Counted from the first letter of the stretch, positions 22,223-32,778 are shown. The stretch is 64,000 nt of DNA from Macrophomina tecta (GCA_024180945.1 JAKSGN010000005.1:2852001-2916000); one strand, 5' to 3'. Program-made: numbers and translations. Notes: a model not told the origin generated them from the sequence alone.

Positions 22223-23748
22223 ATGCCGGACGTAAGTCATGAACATACTCGCTTCACTGCTCTGAGCGGAGGGGCCGGGGAGAAGGGAACTGGCGCCGGC
22301 GCAGAAGCAGCTTCGTACTGCCGCCGTCGCTACCCTCACGCTTGCCCGCCTGCCGAACCGCGCGCTCAGAGGGGCAGATGGAATGAATGAACGCGTATGA
22401 CTGATGGCCCTATGACAGGTCAAACGCACGATCAAGCTCATCACCGAGCAGCGCATCACGTAAGTTTTTCTCTGGACTTCGCCGGCACCCGAATAGTGGT
22501 GTCGCTCAGATCGCACGTACACGCCCGTCGACGCCGGATATTAGGGCGGGTGGGACACGGCACCGCCGCTCCGTTGGATATGCGCGGTCCTCTGGCGTTG
22601 AGAAACGAGCGAGCACGGATATTGTGTGGTATTGTTTGAGCGTCGCTGGGCGCAGTGCGCGGTGCGGCGTGCGCGCGCGTCGCGTTCTGTCGCTGCGCCT
22701 TTCATCAGCTGCCGAAGACCATGTCCTCGGGTGTGGGATGGTCGTTCTTGGGAATGCGATGCTGGCGGCATTCAAGTGAATGGTCAGAGATGAGGCTGAG
22801 AGGCAGCTCGGCCGTGCTATCTGACGGCTGCACTGGCCACGGCTTGGATGGACGCAACGTATCGAGCTTTTGGCTGACAATGGTCGTTTTCCTATAGGGA
22901 CAAGACACCCGTGATGGAAGGTTTCCCGATGCGCGCATGGAACATCGAGATCTGGTTATTGAACGACCAGGGCGAGGAGGTGCCCGCGACTATCTTCGAG
23001 AAGGCGACGTACAGGCTGCACCCGTCGTTCGAGAAGAGAGCTGTACAGAGTAAGGCACCCGGTAGCTCTGATGAGCATCGAAGTACTTCACGCATTAACG
23101 CTTTGTCACAGCTGTCAAGAAACCTCCGTTCCGCATCGAGGAGGAGGGATGGGGCGAGTTCGAGATGCAGATCACGCTGTCGGCCCTGGCCAAGGGCGGC
23201 GAACATACCGTCGACCACGATCTTAACTTCCAGAGCGAGCGTTACGAGGCCAAGCATACCATCACGTTCAAGAACCCGAAGCCCGAGCTGATCCAGGCAC
23301 TCAAGGAATCGGGCTCTGTGCCTGGCGAGGAGAACGGCGCGAGGAGCAGGAGTTCGCTGCCGAGCGCTAAGAAGAAGAAAGACAAGGCTGTGAGTATTTC
23401 TGACAAGCGATTCTGCTTTGCTGTCATTGCGAGGCCCCTCTCTTGTATGTCTAACGAAGAGTGGATTCGGTACAGGTCGATATGGAGAAGCTTGCAGATG
23501 GATTGCAGCGCCTAGGTGAGGACGACTTGCTTCAGGTCGTCCAGATGGTCCATGACAATAAGACGCCGGATACGTACACGAAGAACGATGTTGAGAGTAA
23601 GCTCCCAGATGCGTGAAACAAGCAGATCTTGCTGAATGTGGCTGACCGAGACATGGTAGACGGCGAGTTCCACGTTGACCTTTACACCCTGCCCGATTCG
23701 CTCGTTAAGCAGCTTTGGGATTTCACGGCCGCAAGGACGGAGCTTTAA
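22223..23748 (+). CDS. TAF14: YEATS-domain protein Taf14 (TFIID/TFIIF/chromatin remodeller subunit)
   Basis: Nuclear YEATS-domain acyl-lysine reader shared by TFIID, TFIIF, INO80, SWI/SNF and NuA3 in yeast. Six exons (22223-22231, 22419-22459, 22898-23049, 23112-23389, 23476-23596, 23660-23748) join in phase to 229 aa. The first exon codes only MPD. Then VKRTIKLITEQRITDKTPVM, FPMRAWNIEIWLLNDQGEEV, FEKATYRLHPSFEKRAVQ and KKPPFRIEEEGWGEFEMQIT cover the YEATS fold, including the aromatic GWGEF loop of the acyl-lysine pocket. HTVDHDLNFQSERYEAKHTI ends the domain. A Lys-rich linker (KKKKDK) leads to the C-terminal ET-like domain (KLADGLQRLGEDDLLQVVQM, FHVDLYTLPDSLVKQLWDFT). The length is close to the family norm. 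Two unusually long introns (187 and 438 nt) lie in the first 50 coding bases and could host regulation; that is inference. Confidence 0.95.
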
Positions 23749-25096
23749 GAAATGAAAAAGGAAAGACGGTCTGGTGGGCTTGGACGAAAGCGGATACTAA
23801 AAAAAGGAAACTTTTCTTTTTCTGTTCTTCACGCCGGCAGAAAGCTCAGTCATGATGATCGACTTATACCCGAGAAGGAAGACGCCCGTCATAACCTTGA
23901 AGTTTTCAACTGTGGGGGAAAAACACCCCCCCCCCCCTCTTCGAATGAGTCATCAGTTGGAGCGGTCTTCTCTTCATCGATGGCGCAAGCGCTTTTTCCC
24001 TTTTTTTGCCTGCTCACCAAGTTCTCAACAACTCTTCGCTATAAGCTTGCTATTGGGCGGTCCGAAATCGTCAGCTCGCTGCAGACGTCGTTTGGCACCT
24101 CGGTCGGTCATCAGGATTTCGTTTTCTTTTACTACCAGATGATGGATAGTTGACGGGGGTCAAAAAGGTTATTGGGGGATGGGAGATTCCATTTGCATCT
24201 CTGCTGCTGGCGGTGCTTCACTGGCTCGGCTTCTTTATTTCACCCCCGTTTTCCTCCTCGAATCTTGAGATAAAGCAAAGTTTGCTTGCAGTTTGAAAGG
24301 ATGTGAAAAGCTCGTGATGACCACTCCTATTCGTTTCTCCCTTTGATGAGGCTTTGAGCTTATTCACTTGTCCTGGACGAGTCTATATTTATTCTTCTGG
24401 CTATGGCTTGATTCTGAAGAATTGAAAAGGGGGAAATGTATGCCTAGCTTGGGTGTGAAATGGGGGATCGGTTCCGCGAGAGCAGTAGTCATGCAGCTCT
24501 GGAGCCGGTGAAGTTTGCTGAGCGCGTTTTAGCTTCAGTCTGTTTCAGTACACCAGTTGTATGTCCCCAAAGTGGTCGCAGAAGAAACCAAGTTCAGTTC
24601 ATAGTCTTTTCAAACTGTCAATTATACTCTAGATATTTCAGAGAGCTAATTGTTCAGTCATACTTTTTGGATCATCGCGTGACTCCTAATTCCCTCTACT
24701 TCTCTAGTGTTGACATTCACGAAGCTGCCCTGTCTATCCGCGCCTCGAGAATCGTCAACAGAACTTGACACCTCCGCCGCCCCTCCTTCACGAACATACT
24801 TTCCATCCGAAGTATCCTATCTACTAATCTTATAATCACATCACTTCCGCAACATCCTCTCCTCTAAACCCTCCCTCGCTTCCAATACGCACCCTTCTAT
24901 CCACAAATCTGGTAGCTCCCCCCTGCTCGGCCCGGCCCGGCCACGCATCAGTCCACGCCGCTCGGCCCGATCACCACCCGCCCCCGACCCCACACACTAT
25001 CAGAGTGAAAAAAAAATTTTCATCCCTTGCCGCCACACCTGTCCATCATATATCCCAACACAGAGCAAAACGAACCCCAGAAGGACAAAAGAATAG
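23749..25096. other. Intergenic region between TAF14 and tRNA-Leu
   Basis: This 1.35 kb holds the TAF14 3' UTR and then T-rich sequence with a C10 run near 23929. The part 24770-25030 is C/A-rich and ends with an A9 run. A short plus-strand open frame at 24460-24768 has no family feature and is not called. Confidence 0.4.
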
Positions 25097-25195
25097 TGAT
25101 GAGGACGAGACTCGAACTCGCGCGGGTTGCCCCACCAGGAAACTTGTTAAGCTAACACCTTAACCTGGCGCCATAACCAACTCGGCCACCTCACC
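25097..25195 (-). tRNA. tRNA-Leu(AAG) with 17-nt intron
   Basis: A class II tRNA folds on the minus strand. The acceptor stem GGTGAGG pairs with CCTCATC (one G-T wobble), followed by discriminator A. The D-arm begins GCCGAG, the anticodon stem is CCAGG/CCTGG, a long variable arm contains GGGGCAACCC, and the T-arm is GCGAG-TTCGAGT-CTCGT. The loop reads TT-AAG-G, giving anticodon AAG (25161-25159). The 17 bases after position 37 (25157-25141) form a canonical nuclear tRNA intron whose CTTAA can pair with the anticodon region. Mature length without intron is 82 nt, and no CCA is encoded. A long variable arm with discriminator A agrees with Leu identity. Confidence 0.93.
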
Positions 25196-26881
25196 AGCGA
25201 CATGGGCATCTTGTAATAGATTTGAGGAATCTACTGCGCGATGAATACTGATTTCGATGTCATAATAATATATTGTTAATACCATCTCATTCTTAGACGT
25301 TTCAAAAAATGATGTCGTTTATGAAGAGCTCAAGGGGCAGAGGTACTTATATGAGGCTTCCTATGAGATGAAAGGGGTCTGTGTGCTTTCTTACACCAGA
25401 AAATTTGATTAGCTTTTCAAATAGGTACAATATCTGGCCACGAGTCCTATCCTTTGCTTAATGTCATTTTCCTTTGGCCCGGCGTGGTTATTCCTAGTGG
25501 CATTACACTCTGCTCATGCCGCATGGGCTTGAAGCCTCCATCCGGATATGAAAGTTGTCACTACTCCAGGGTCCTTACATCCGAATAAACGCTTCAACTC
25601 CTATTGCAGGTTTGGTTTAGTTTTCCTGACGTCAACTCCGGATCCGACCCGCAACATCTTTCCAAGATGAAAGTTACTTACCAAGGCTCCAAGGCAACGG
25701 AATGTCTTAGCTCTCCATAAACAGCTCCTGTGGATGCCTTATGGGCTTGAAGTCTCGTGCACTTTTCGGCGATCTCTGCATACCTCAGATCTCAAGTCTC
25801 GGTCTTTCACACATGACTTTGCCTGACCTTACTCTGAGAAATCTCAGTGAGTCAAAGTGAATTTTGCTGGGCGATTCGGTCCGGATCAATTTCTTCCCAA
25901 GGCTGCTTTCAGTGCTTGTTCTTTTCTTTTATTTGCTGCCTCCGCACCGTTGAATACAAGCAGATTTCCTTTGGTCAGCGTCTTTGTTCACCAATGCCTG
26001 ACTGGGGTCGCACAAAAAAACAGCGCAAGCATGGCTCTGAGCAGTGGGGCAAATACCGACATCAAAGCTATTATAGGTTTTACATATGCTTTCCAAGAAG
26101 AATAGTCTCATAGCCCTGTCTCTCCCGCCATTAGAGAATGCCGCATTCCGGATGCATGGCAGCATCAAACCACCGGAACTGTGGCTACAATTGAGATAGA
26201 GAATAATCACACGGGAGCGTGGGACTTCCTCACTACGTCACATAATAGGAAGATCGCAGAGGTGAGATGTGAGAAACGCAGTGGGTGGTATGGCTATCCG
26301 GGGAAGCGTGAATGACACGAGTGGTTACTGGTGGTGTTGGTTTTTATTCTTTTATGGATGCCGATGAGTTTCTGCATCACTTTGAAGAGCAAGCGCATAG
26401 CATTGAGCTCTGGCTTTCATATGTGGACGACGTTTGTTGCAAATAAGGTACTGCAACTGATTCTGCCGCTTCCAGCACAGACCATGCGGAAATGTGTCTG
26501 CGAGGCGTCAAGACGAACACCGCACAGTAATTCCGAAGCAATGGCACCGCCAGCCTGTAGGGCCTTGGTGAATTCTTGGAAGCTTACATATCAGCCAATC
26601 GCATTCGGCTTTGAGGTGATCGGGTACATCTCCACGTGGGGCAACAGGCATGTTGTGCCGCAATCCCGCGCGCCTAAGAGTTGGTTTGTTGTTCTAAGGC
26701 TTTATCAAACAATGCTTTGATGCTAAGCCCTTGTATTTGGCCCATGAACCTGCTACCCCTGCGCGTCGGCAGCTCGTCCCTCTGCCGTCTTTTCCGAGAC
26801 ATCTACAGGTCAGCGCTTCTTCCCCCAGAACCTCATCTGTCCCGCAAGCTAGCCTCCCATGTCCATCTCCGCAGTACCATC
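25196..26881. other. AT-richer region behind tRNA-Leu with degenerate repeats, then GH47 promoter
   Basis: This stretch is visibly AT-richer than its surroundings from 25196 to about 26400 and carries no gene. It has weakly repeated segments: ATGGGCTTGAAG at about 25523 and 25741, and ATGAAAGTT at about 25548 and 25668. It lies 5' of the minus-strand tRNA, where retroelements often insert, but I find no clean LTR, target duplication or reverse-transcriptase frame. From about 26700 onwards it must be the mannosidase promoter and leader. Confidence 0.4.
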
Positions 26882-28851
26882 ATGCTGACCACTGTTATAT
26901 CGCCACGGAAGATATTCCTGCCGGGTGTTTTCTTCCTTGCCATCTTACTGATTTTCTACCAGAGCCTGCCATCTTCCTATAAGTTGCCTGCCAACCATCC
27001 TGCAAGTGGTGCAGCTGAGAAAGGAGAAGCGGAACCGGTGATCACCGATCCGAACGAGGGCAAGTTCCAGTGGGCCCAAGTAACTCAGCGGTATCCGGTC
27101 GAATCTTTGATTCCCCTGCCAACAGACACCGCTGCGATCCCCCGTATACAGCATGATTTCCCACCCGAGAGCGAAGAAGCACGCAAAGCGCGTATTTCGC
27201 GTCTCGAAGAAATCAAAGCCGAATTTCAGCACGCATGGAAGGGGTACAAGGAACACGCATGGCTCAGAGACGAAGTCGGGCCTCTCTCCGGTGATGCTCG
27301 AGATACCTTCGGCGGCTGGGCCGCAACACTCATCGACTCCTTAGGTCGAAACTCCCGCCCTCTTCTCTACTACACCACACATGTGGACTAATACTCCCGC
27401 CCAGACACCCTCTGGGTCATGGGCCTGAAGCCCGAATTTGATGAAGCCGTCGCGGCCATCTCCACCCTCGACTTCACCACCTGCACGCTCGACACGGTCA
27501 ACATCTTCGAAACCACGACCCGGCACCTCGGCGGCCTCCTCTCCGCACACGACCTCTCCTCCTCCTCCTCCCGGGACGACCTTGACGTGCACCCGTCGCT
27601 CCTCCACAAAGCGACCGAGCTCGGCGACATGCTCCTCCAGGCCTTCGACACGCCGAACCACCTCCCCCTCACCCGCTGGCCCTTCCCAGCCCCCCTACCG
27701 CCGCCTCCCGACGGCGGCGAGCGCCCGCCCGCCTCGGAAGCCGCGCTCTCGGCCGAGCTGGGCAGCCTCACGCTCGAATTCACGCGGCTGGCGCAGCTGA
27801 CGGGCTCGGCGCGCCACTACGACGCCGTCGCGCGCGTCGCCGACGCGTTCGCCGCGCAGCAGAACGCGACCAAGCTGCCCGGCATGTGGCCGGTCGCCGT
27901 CAACGCGCGCGACGCCGACTTCACGGCGTGGAGCGCCTTCACGGTCGGCGGAATGGCGGATTCGCTGTACGAGTACCTGCCGAAGCAGTACGCGCTGCTC
28001 GGGGGCGGCACGGCCGCCGGCTTGTATCGGGGCATGTTCGAGGGCGCGGCGAGGGCGATGAAAGACCATCTGTTGTACAGGCCGATGACGAAAGGGGCGG
28101 AGGATGTCCTCGTGGCGGGAGACGTGGTTGTGGAGAGCGAGGAGGACGGAGGGACGAGGCTGGATCCGCGGAATCAGCATTTGGCGTGCTTCGCTGGCGG
28201 CATGTTTGCGATTGCGGGCCGGATGTTCGAGAGACAAGAGGACGTTGATGTTGGACGGAGATTGACGGAAGGTTGCCTGTGGGCATACGAGACGAGCCCG
28301 AATGGCATCATGCCGGAGATCATGCACACGGTACCGTGTGAGGATTCGAGCAACTGTAGCTGGGATGAGCAAAAGTGGCTAGAGGCTGTTAAGAAGGGGG
28401 ATTCAGAGAAAGACGGAGAAGTCGACGGGAGGTCTATTACGAACGAACGACACCTTCGTGAAGGTGTTTCACGGATCGAGGATGCGAGATACATACTTCG
28501 GTGAGTCGATCTTCCCATCTCCGCAACTGTACGAGTATTAACATCCGGGCTTCAAGTCCCGAGGCCATTGAGTCGATATTCATCCTTTATCGGATCACCG
28601 GCGACGAGAAGCTTCGGGAGCGCGCCTGGAAAATGTTCCGTAAAATCATTGAATTTACCAGAACGGATATTGCGCACGCGGGATTGGATGACTGCGTCAC
28701 GGAAAGCCCGCCAAAGGCTGACACGATGGAGTCGTTCTGGACGGCTGAGACGTTGAAGTACTTCTATCTGCTTTTTGCAGAGCCGAATGTGGTGAGCTTG
28801 GATGAATACGTGCTCAATACGGAGGCCCACCCTTTGAAAAGGCCGTCATAA
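26882..28851 (+). CDS. Class I alpha-1,2-mannosidase, GH47 (ER/Golgi)
   Basis: Glycoside hydrolase family 47 enzyme trimming alpha-1,2-mannose from N-glycans in the ER/Golgi lumen (inverting, Ca2+-dependent). Three exons (26882-27344, 27405-28500, 28557-28851) join in phase to 617 aa. The N-terminus has a signal anchor at about 10-30 (KIFLPGVFFLAILLIFYQSL) and a charged stem. Family signatures in order: EIKAEFQHAWKGYKEHAWLR, DTLWVMGLKPEFDEAV (after intron 1), TTRHLGGLLSAHDLSS, FTVGGMADSLYEYLPKQYAL, HLACFAGGMFAIAGRMF, NGIMPEIMHTVPCEDSSNCS, YILR joined over intron 2 to PEAIESIFILYRITGDE, HAGLDDCVT and ESFWTAETLKYFYLLF. The catalytic acid residues sit in these blocks. Exon 2 (27430-28150) is very GC-rich with third-position bias. 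Other in-frame ATGs upstream (26744, 26720) would lengthen the cytosolic tail, and I prefer 26882 because it directly precedes the anchor. Tail-to-tail with the TUL1-like gene. Confidence 0.93.
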
Positions 28852-29037
28852 CTCCCTAAAATGTCGTCAGCACAGTAGTACCCCTTTTTTTTTAAAAAAA
28901 AAAAAAAAAAAAAAAAGTAAAGAATATATGTGCCAGAGTCTATGACCAGTACAGCTGACGTACCAGGAACAATAATAGCAGCGTATCAACCATCTATTGA
29001 CTGTTCGATGTGAGAAACCCAGAACGATTCACATTAT
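28852..29037. terminator. Compact convergent 3' region with T9A23 tract
   Basis: Only 186 bp separate two convergent stop codons. In the middle, nine T run directly into 23 A (28885-28916). The region must supply polyadenylation sites for both genes; ATAATAG/TATATG sequences follow. Role inferred from position. Confidence 0.5.
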
Positions 29038-31488
29038 CTACAGCGGCGGAAGCGTCTCTCTACATATGGGACACTGCAGCCGATACCGCATCCACCCCTC
29101 CAAGCAGACACTATGAAAGATATGCCTGCACGGCGTGACCATATACGCCCTCCTGGCCAGTAAACTGGCCGACAACCCCGTCGATCCGCCATCAGCCTCT
29201 CCCGCACCCGCAGGCACGACAGGCACCTCCAGGTCCTGCATGCAGATGGCGCAGTCGAACACTTTCTTCCCCTTATCTCTGGACTCACCCGCCTTCGTGG
29301 CCGACGACAAGCCCGAGTCCTCGCCCGCAAGAACCTTGCCTCCGGACGGCAGACTCGCGCCCTCCTCGTCGGCGCGAAGCACCGGGTGATAGTCGTACGC
29401 CGGCGGCACCCAGCTCTCCCTGACAAAGAACCTGGGCCCGAGATGCTCCTGACTGAAGAGCGCGCAGACTTGCAGCCACACCCAGCCGGTAAGAACTGCA
29501 AGGAAGTTCAGGTCAGGCTTGAGGAGGAGGATGTTGCCGGGATATGCGAAGAGGTAGTAGAAGGGCAGGAGACGAAGGATACTCTGGCCGACCACATAAT
29601 CCCAGCGCAGAGCTTTCCTGCAGTTGCGCATGATGTTGCGATAAATCTGTGGTGTCCAGAAGGAGAAGTAGGCGAATATGAGGAGTGTACTGTATGCATC
29701 CTGGAGGGATGACGGCCATGTCGTCGCGTGCAGAGAAAGGAAGACCAGGCCAAACAAGAGAAGATAGAAACGAAAGTAGACGGTGCCGAACCCATGTCTT
29801 GAGGATTGCTCGTTGCCCGTAGCATTCGCGTTATTCTGATTCTCCGCAATTTCTGCGTCTATGTCTTGATCAGAAGGAACAATGATTGGCGTCGATCCAC
29901 TGCTGACAGCTTGCCGAGCAGTTACTGGCAAAGGCAAAGTATCCGCACCAGCTGCCGAAATAACAGGACCCGATGCCAGTGCGGAAGGCGTTTCTCTTCC
30001 GCTGCCAGGTTGGATGGCAGTTGGTGTAGTACGGGCGGAGTTTGAAGTACTTCGTCTTTCATCCCTGCCCCGTTCGGCAGACTGAACGGTCCAAATCTCC
30101 TTCAAAAAGCCCATCCCGAAGAAGACAGCGGACAAGAAAGCCATGTACGCGGTAGCGAGCAGCACGAGCGTGATTGTCTCGTAGGACATGCCGACAAAGG
30201 CGAATCCAAGCAGAGTAAAACCGTCGCCCATGGCAAGCAACGCGATAGTGTAGAAACTTATGCGGCTTCTTGTTGATGGCGTGGACGCTTCCTTCATCTG
30301 CCGCACCAGCAGGAGGAGCTGCGAGCCAATGACTGCAGAGAACAGGATAATGTGTCGCCTTGCGATGATGGCGTACGCTTCAGTCTTCGGCCCTCGCAAA
30401 TGCCGGCCTTCTTGTGGAGCAACATCTGGCGGCCCTTTTGATTCGATTGTGAAACCGCAGTCGGGAGAGAAGGCAACCATCGACATGACCATGTCCGGGG
30501 GCGGCTTTGGGAAGAGCCGATATGGACTGCGCAGTTCATCCTCGAAAAATTTCATAGCCAACGCGTTGCCGATTTCAGCCGGCTCAGGAGGACCGAAAGG
30601 CAGAGGGTGTTGCTGGAGGTAGATGATATATTCGCAGTGCGGCGCGGAGAAGAGCTCCTCTTCACCTTCGACAATGGACGACCAAGGAGTGAAGTCGTCG
30701 ATCTCGCCGGAAATTTGCTTCTCAATGGTGGCGTTCAGGGTTCGGTTGAGAATGTCCTGGCTGGACATGAAGGCGTGCTTCGACAGTGCAAAGTGCGGAA
30801 GCGCAAAGATACCCTCGAACTTCTCGCTCGATGTAGTCAGGATAACAGTGCCAGTATCAACCAAGTGGACGCCATGCAGACGCATGTCCCACCAGTTGCC
30901 ATAGGACGTGTCTTCGCCAAGAGTGACTCTGGCGGTAACCCTTCGGGCAGAAGTGTTCCACGCTTCGCCATGCTCCCTCTCCCCAAAGTGGATCCTTATA
31001 TCGCCGGCAGCGGAGGTCACGTTGCGGCTCCATTCGTCGGTGGAGTAGGTGCCGCGAGGCGTGATGGCAGAGAGGTTGACATGGGGTCCTTGGTATGCGG
31101 AGGTCTGGCGCCATGTGCCCTGGACAAAGCCGGTGATATTGTGGTAGACGAGCGGGAAGCGATCGCTGCTTCCATCGATCAAGCCAACCGTATCCTCGCC
31201 CAGGACGTGTCTGGCCTGATCGCGGGCGCGGTCCCGGACATGGTCCAGCAGTTCCCAGTGGAAGCCATGCTCCTTCTTCAGGCCGGTCAAATTCAGCCAG
31301 CGCTCATCCTCGCCGCCGACTCGGAGGTCACCGAAGGTAGAGTTGTTCAGGGCCTCGAGAGCGGCGCGCTCACGGTCAACAACGCGCTCGAGCTTGCGCG
31401 AAGCTACAGGAGGTGGCGAATCGGGGCTGAGGTAGAGGAAGAGGAGGATGACCAGGAGAAAGAGGAAGGGCGGCGGATTGTTGGCCAT
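29038..31488 (-). CDS. TUL1: Transmembrane RING E3 ubiquitin ligase, Tul1/Dsc1(DscA)-like
   Basis: Catalytic subunit of the Golgi/endosomal DSC ubiquitin-ligase complex. In filamentous fungi and fission yeast it activates the SREBP sterol/hypoxia regulator; in budding yeast it sorts membrane proteins. The intronless frame codes for 816 aa. It starts with a signal sequence (PPPFLFLLVILLFLYLSP) followed by a long luminal domain with several N-x-S/T sites (LNLTGL, YHNITGF, DILNRTL). About seven membrane segments occupy the middle and later part: HIILFSAVIGSQLLLLV, LLAMGDGFTLLGFAFVG, LLATAYMAFLSAVFFGMGF, YFRFYLLLFGLVFLSLHA, LLIFAYFSFW, LLPFYYLFAYPGNILLL, FLAVLTGWVWLQVCAL. The C-terminal RING-H2 uses C746, C749, C787, H789, H792, C795, C806 and C809, with a long 37-residue loop between the second and third ligands. 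The protein ends CPICRETLPPL, as is usual for Tul1. A Ser/Thr-rich cytosolic loop splits the membrane bundle. Confidence 0.94.
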   Translation of the reverse strand: MANNPPPFLFLLVILLFLYLSPDSPPPVASRKLERVVDRERAALEALNNSTFGDLRVGGEDERWLNLTGLKKEHGFHWELLDHVRDRARDQARHVLGEDTVGLIDGSSDRFPLVYHNITGFVQGTWRQTSAYQGPHVNLSAITPRGTYSTDEWSRNVTSAAGDIRIHFGEREHGEAWNTSARRVTARVTLGEDTSYGNWWDMRLHGVHLVDTGTVILTTSSEKFEGIFALPHFALSKHAFMSSQDILNRTLNATIEKQISGEIDDFTPWSSIVEGEEELFSAPHCEYIIYLQQHPLPFGPPEPAEIGNALAMKFFEDELRSPYRLFPKPPPDMVMSMVAFSPDCGFTIESKGPPDVAPQEGRHLRGPKTEAYAIIARRHIILFSAVIGSQLLLLVRQMKEASTPSTRSRISFYTIALLAMGDGFTLLGFAFVGMSYETITLVLLATAYMAFLSAVFFGMGFLKEIWTVQSAERGRDERRSTSNSARTTPTAIQPGSGRETPSALASGPVISAAGADTLPLPVTARQAVSSGSTPIIVPSDQDIDAEIAENQNNANATGNEQSSRHGFGTVYFRFYLLLFGLVFLSLHATTWPSSLQDAYSTLLIFAYFSFWTPQIYRNIMRNCRKALRWDYVVGQSILRLLPFYYLFAYPGNILLLKPDLNFLAVLTGWVWLQVCALFSQEHLGPRFFVRESWVPPAYDYHPVLRADEEGASLPSGGKVLAGEDSGLSSATKAGESRDKGKKVFDCAICMQDLEVPVVPAGAGEADGGSTGLSASLLARRAYMVTPCRHIFHSVCLEGWMRYRLQCPICRETLPPL

Positions 31489-32105
31489 CTAGCGAACGGC
31501 AGGAGGAGTGCGCTCCATGAGCGAGAGTGCATGGAGCTGGCTGTGGGCGGCGGCGGCGGCGGAGGAAGTGCGTGTCGGCGACGGAGCTCTGGGGTGCGCT
31601 GCTCGCTGACGCACCACCGCCGCTCGGCCCCGTCGCCCCGCATGTGGCCTAGTGCCCGTCTGCGTTCCTCCCAACATCCTCTCCTCGCAGCTATTTCTTC
31701 AGCTCCGTCCTTGCATATCCACGAGGCACCCGCGTGGCTGTACGTAACGGCCGCGCTGGAGCATCTTGCCGCTCGGCCTCCCAGGCGTCCGCTCTCGAAC
31801 GTAGTGTGAGTCGCCGCCACCAGCAACACCATGAGAAGGCACCACTCATGGCCCATCGGCTTGCGCTCTTGCTTCGTCTGCTCTCGCCGAAACCCCTGCT
31901 TACACAAATTCCCTTCCTACCGACGCCTCACGCCACGAGAGACTTGGGTTCCGTGGTTAGTAGCATGTTCTGCATCGTCAACACCAATGTCATCACCGCT
32001 CCGGGCAACGAGCGACAGCTACTAGCTGCTGCTGCTGCTGCTATCTCTCAATGCTCGTCAAGGCCTTGTGCGTTCGCACCTCTATCATCCCAATGATCTA
32101 AATTG
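31489..32105. promoter_or_regulatory. TUL1-like gene promoter region
   Basis: A 617 bp region 5' of the minus-strand ligase gene. It contains a GGC-repeat-like stretch just upstream of the start (31545-31570) and a GCT/GCTGCT run near 32025-32040. No gene is supported. The right part may be the lost 5' portion of the neighbouring adhesin pseudogene. Confidence 0.4.
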
Positions 32106-32778
32106 ACTCACACTGGCACAACTCACCACTTTCACGAAGACTCCTACAGGTGTCCATGTAACCACCACCTTGAACGTGACTGGAGCCACCACCGCTACTA
32201 CAGCCGCATCTGCTACGGCAACCACAATCTCAGATATACGCATCCCTTTCAATGCAAACTCGGTTAATAGCGGCTTCACCTCTGCATACTTCAAGTCACT
32301 CTCAGCCTGTTTCAGCGGCTCGCTTCAGGACATCGACTTCGCAACACCAAATTGGCCCATTGGCGATACTTATCTTACGCTACCCAGCCATACTGCATTT
32401 CAATCCTCGCAGGCGGCCCTGCTCATACAAGGCTTCTTCATTGCGCCTGCCACGGACACGTACGCGATCGCGTCACCGGGCGACAACATCGACAATTACG
32501 GTAATCCTTGGACTGGAGATGTTGCTTATAGCACCTGACATGACGGCCACACTGCGTAAGCAGCTATCCGAATAGGTACGCGTAACATAGGCGGAGCACA
32601 ACCCTCGTGCTGAATGCGGGTGATGCAAATCCCTATGATACTGCTCTGCCCAAATGGCGGCGGAGTTGAACGCTCTTCTTACACCATCAGTCTCCTTGGT
32701 AGATCGACGGCCAGCGACAGCACGGGTTACCCTGCCCCCGCTTGCAGTTCTTCTGTCCTTCCATATAGTGGTATCTAA
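32106..32778 (+). pseudogene. Broken GLEYA/PA14-type fungal adhesin
   Basis: A coding relic of a cell-surface adhesin domain. A Thr-rich stretch (TTFTKTPTGVHVTTTLNVTG) leads to GLEYA-like sequence: QGFFIAPATDTYAIASPGDN then IDNYGNPWTGDVAYST, typical of the lectin-like fold. Then come a TGA (32536-32538) where a Trp is expected, a TAA where a Tyr is expected (about 32557), and AAIRIGTRNIGGA in the same frame. A shift moves to STTLVLNAGDA and a second to IPMILLCPNGGGVERSSYTI and TGYPAPACSSSVLPYSG, which ends at a stop (32776-32778). Order and spacing match the domain, so two nonsense changes and two frameshifts are needed to explain it. Trp-to-TGA fits a G-to-A change; the Tyr change does not. 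No signal peptide or start could be found upstream. Family call by eye from the conserved WTGD and NGGG motifs. Confidence 0.78.

Noticed and set aside
28885..28916. T9A23 as a retroposon poly-A tail
   Set aside because: It sits between two convergent intact genes with no inserted sequence or target duplication visible.
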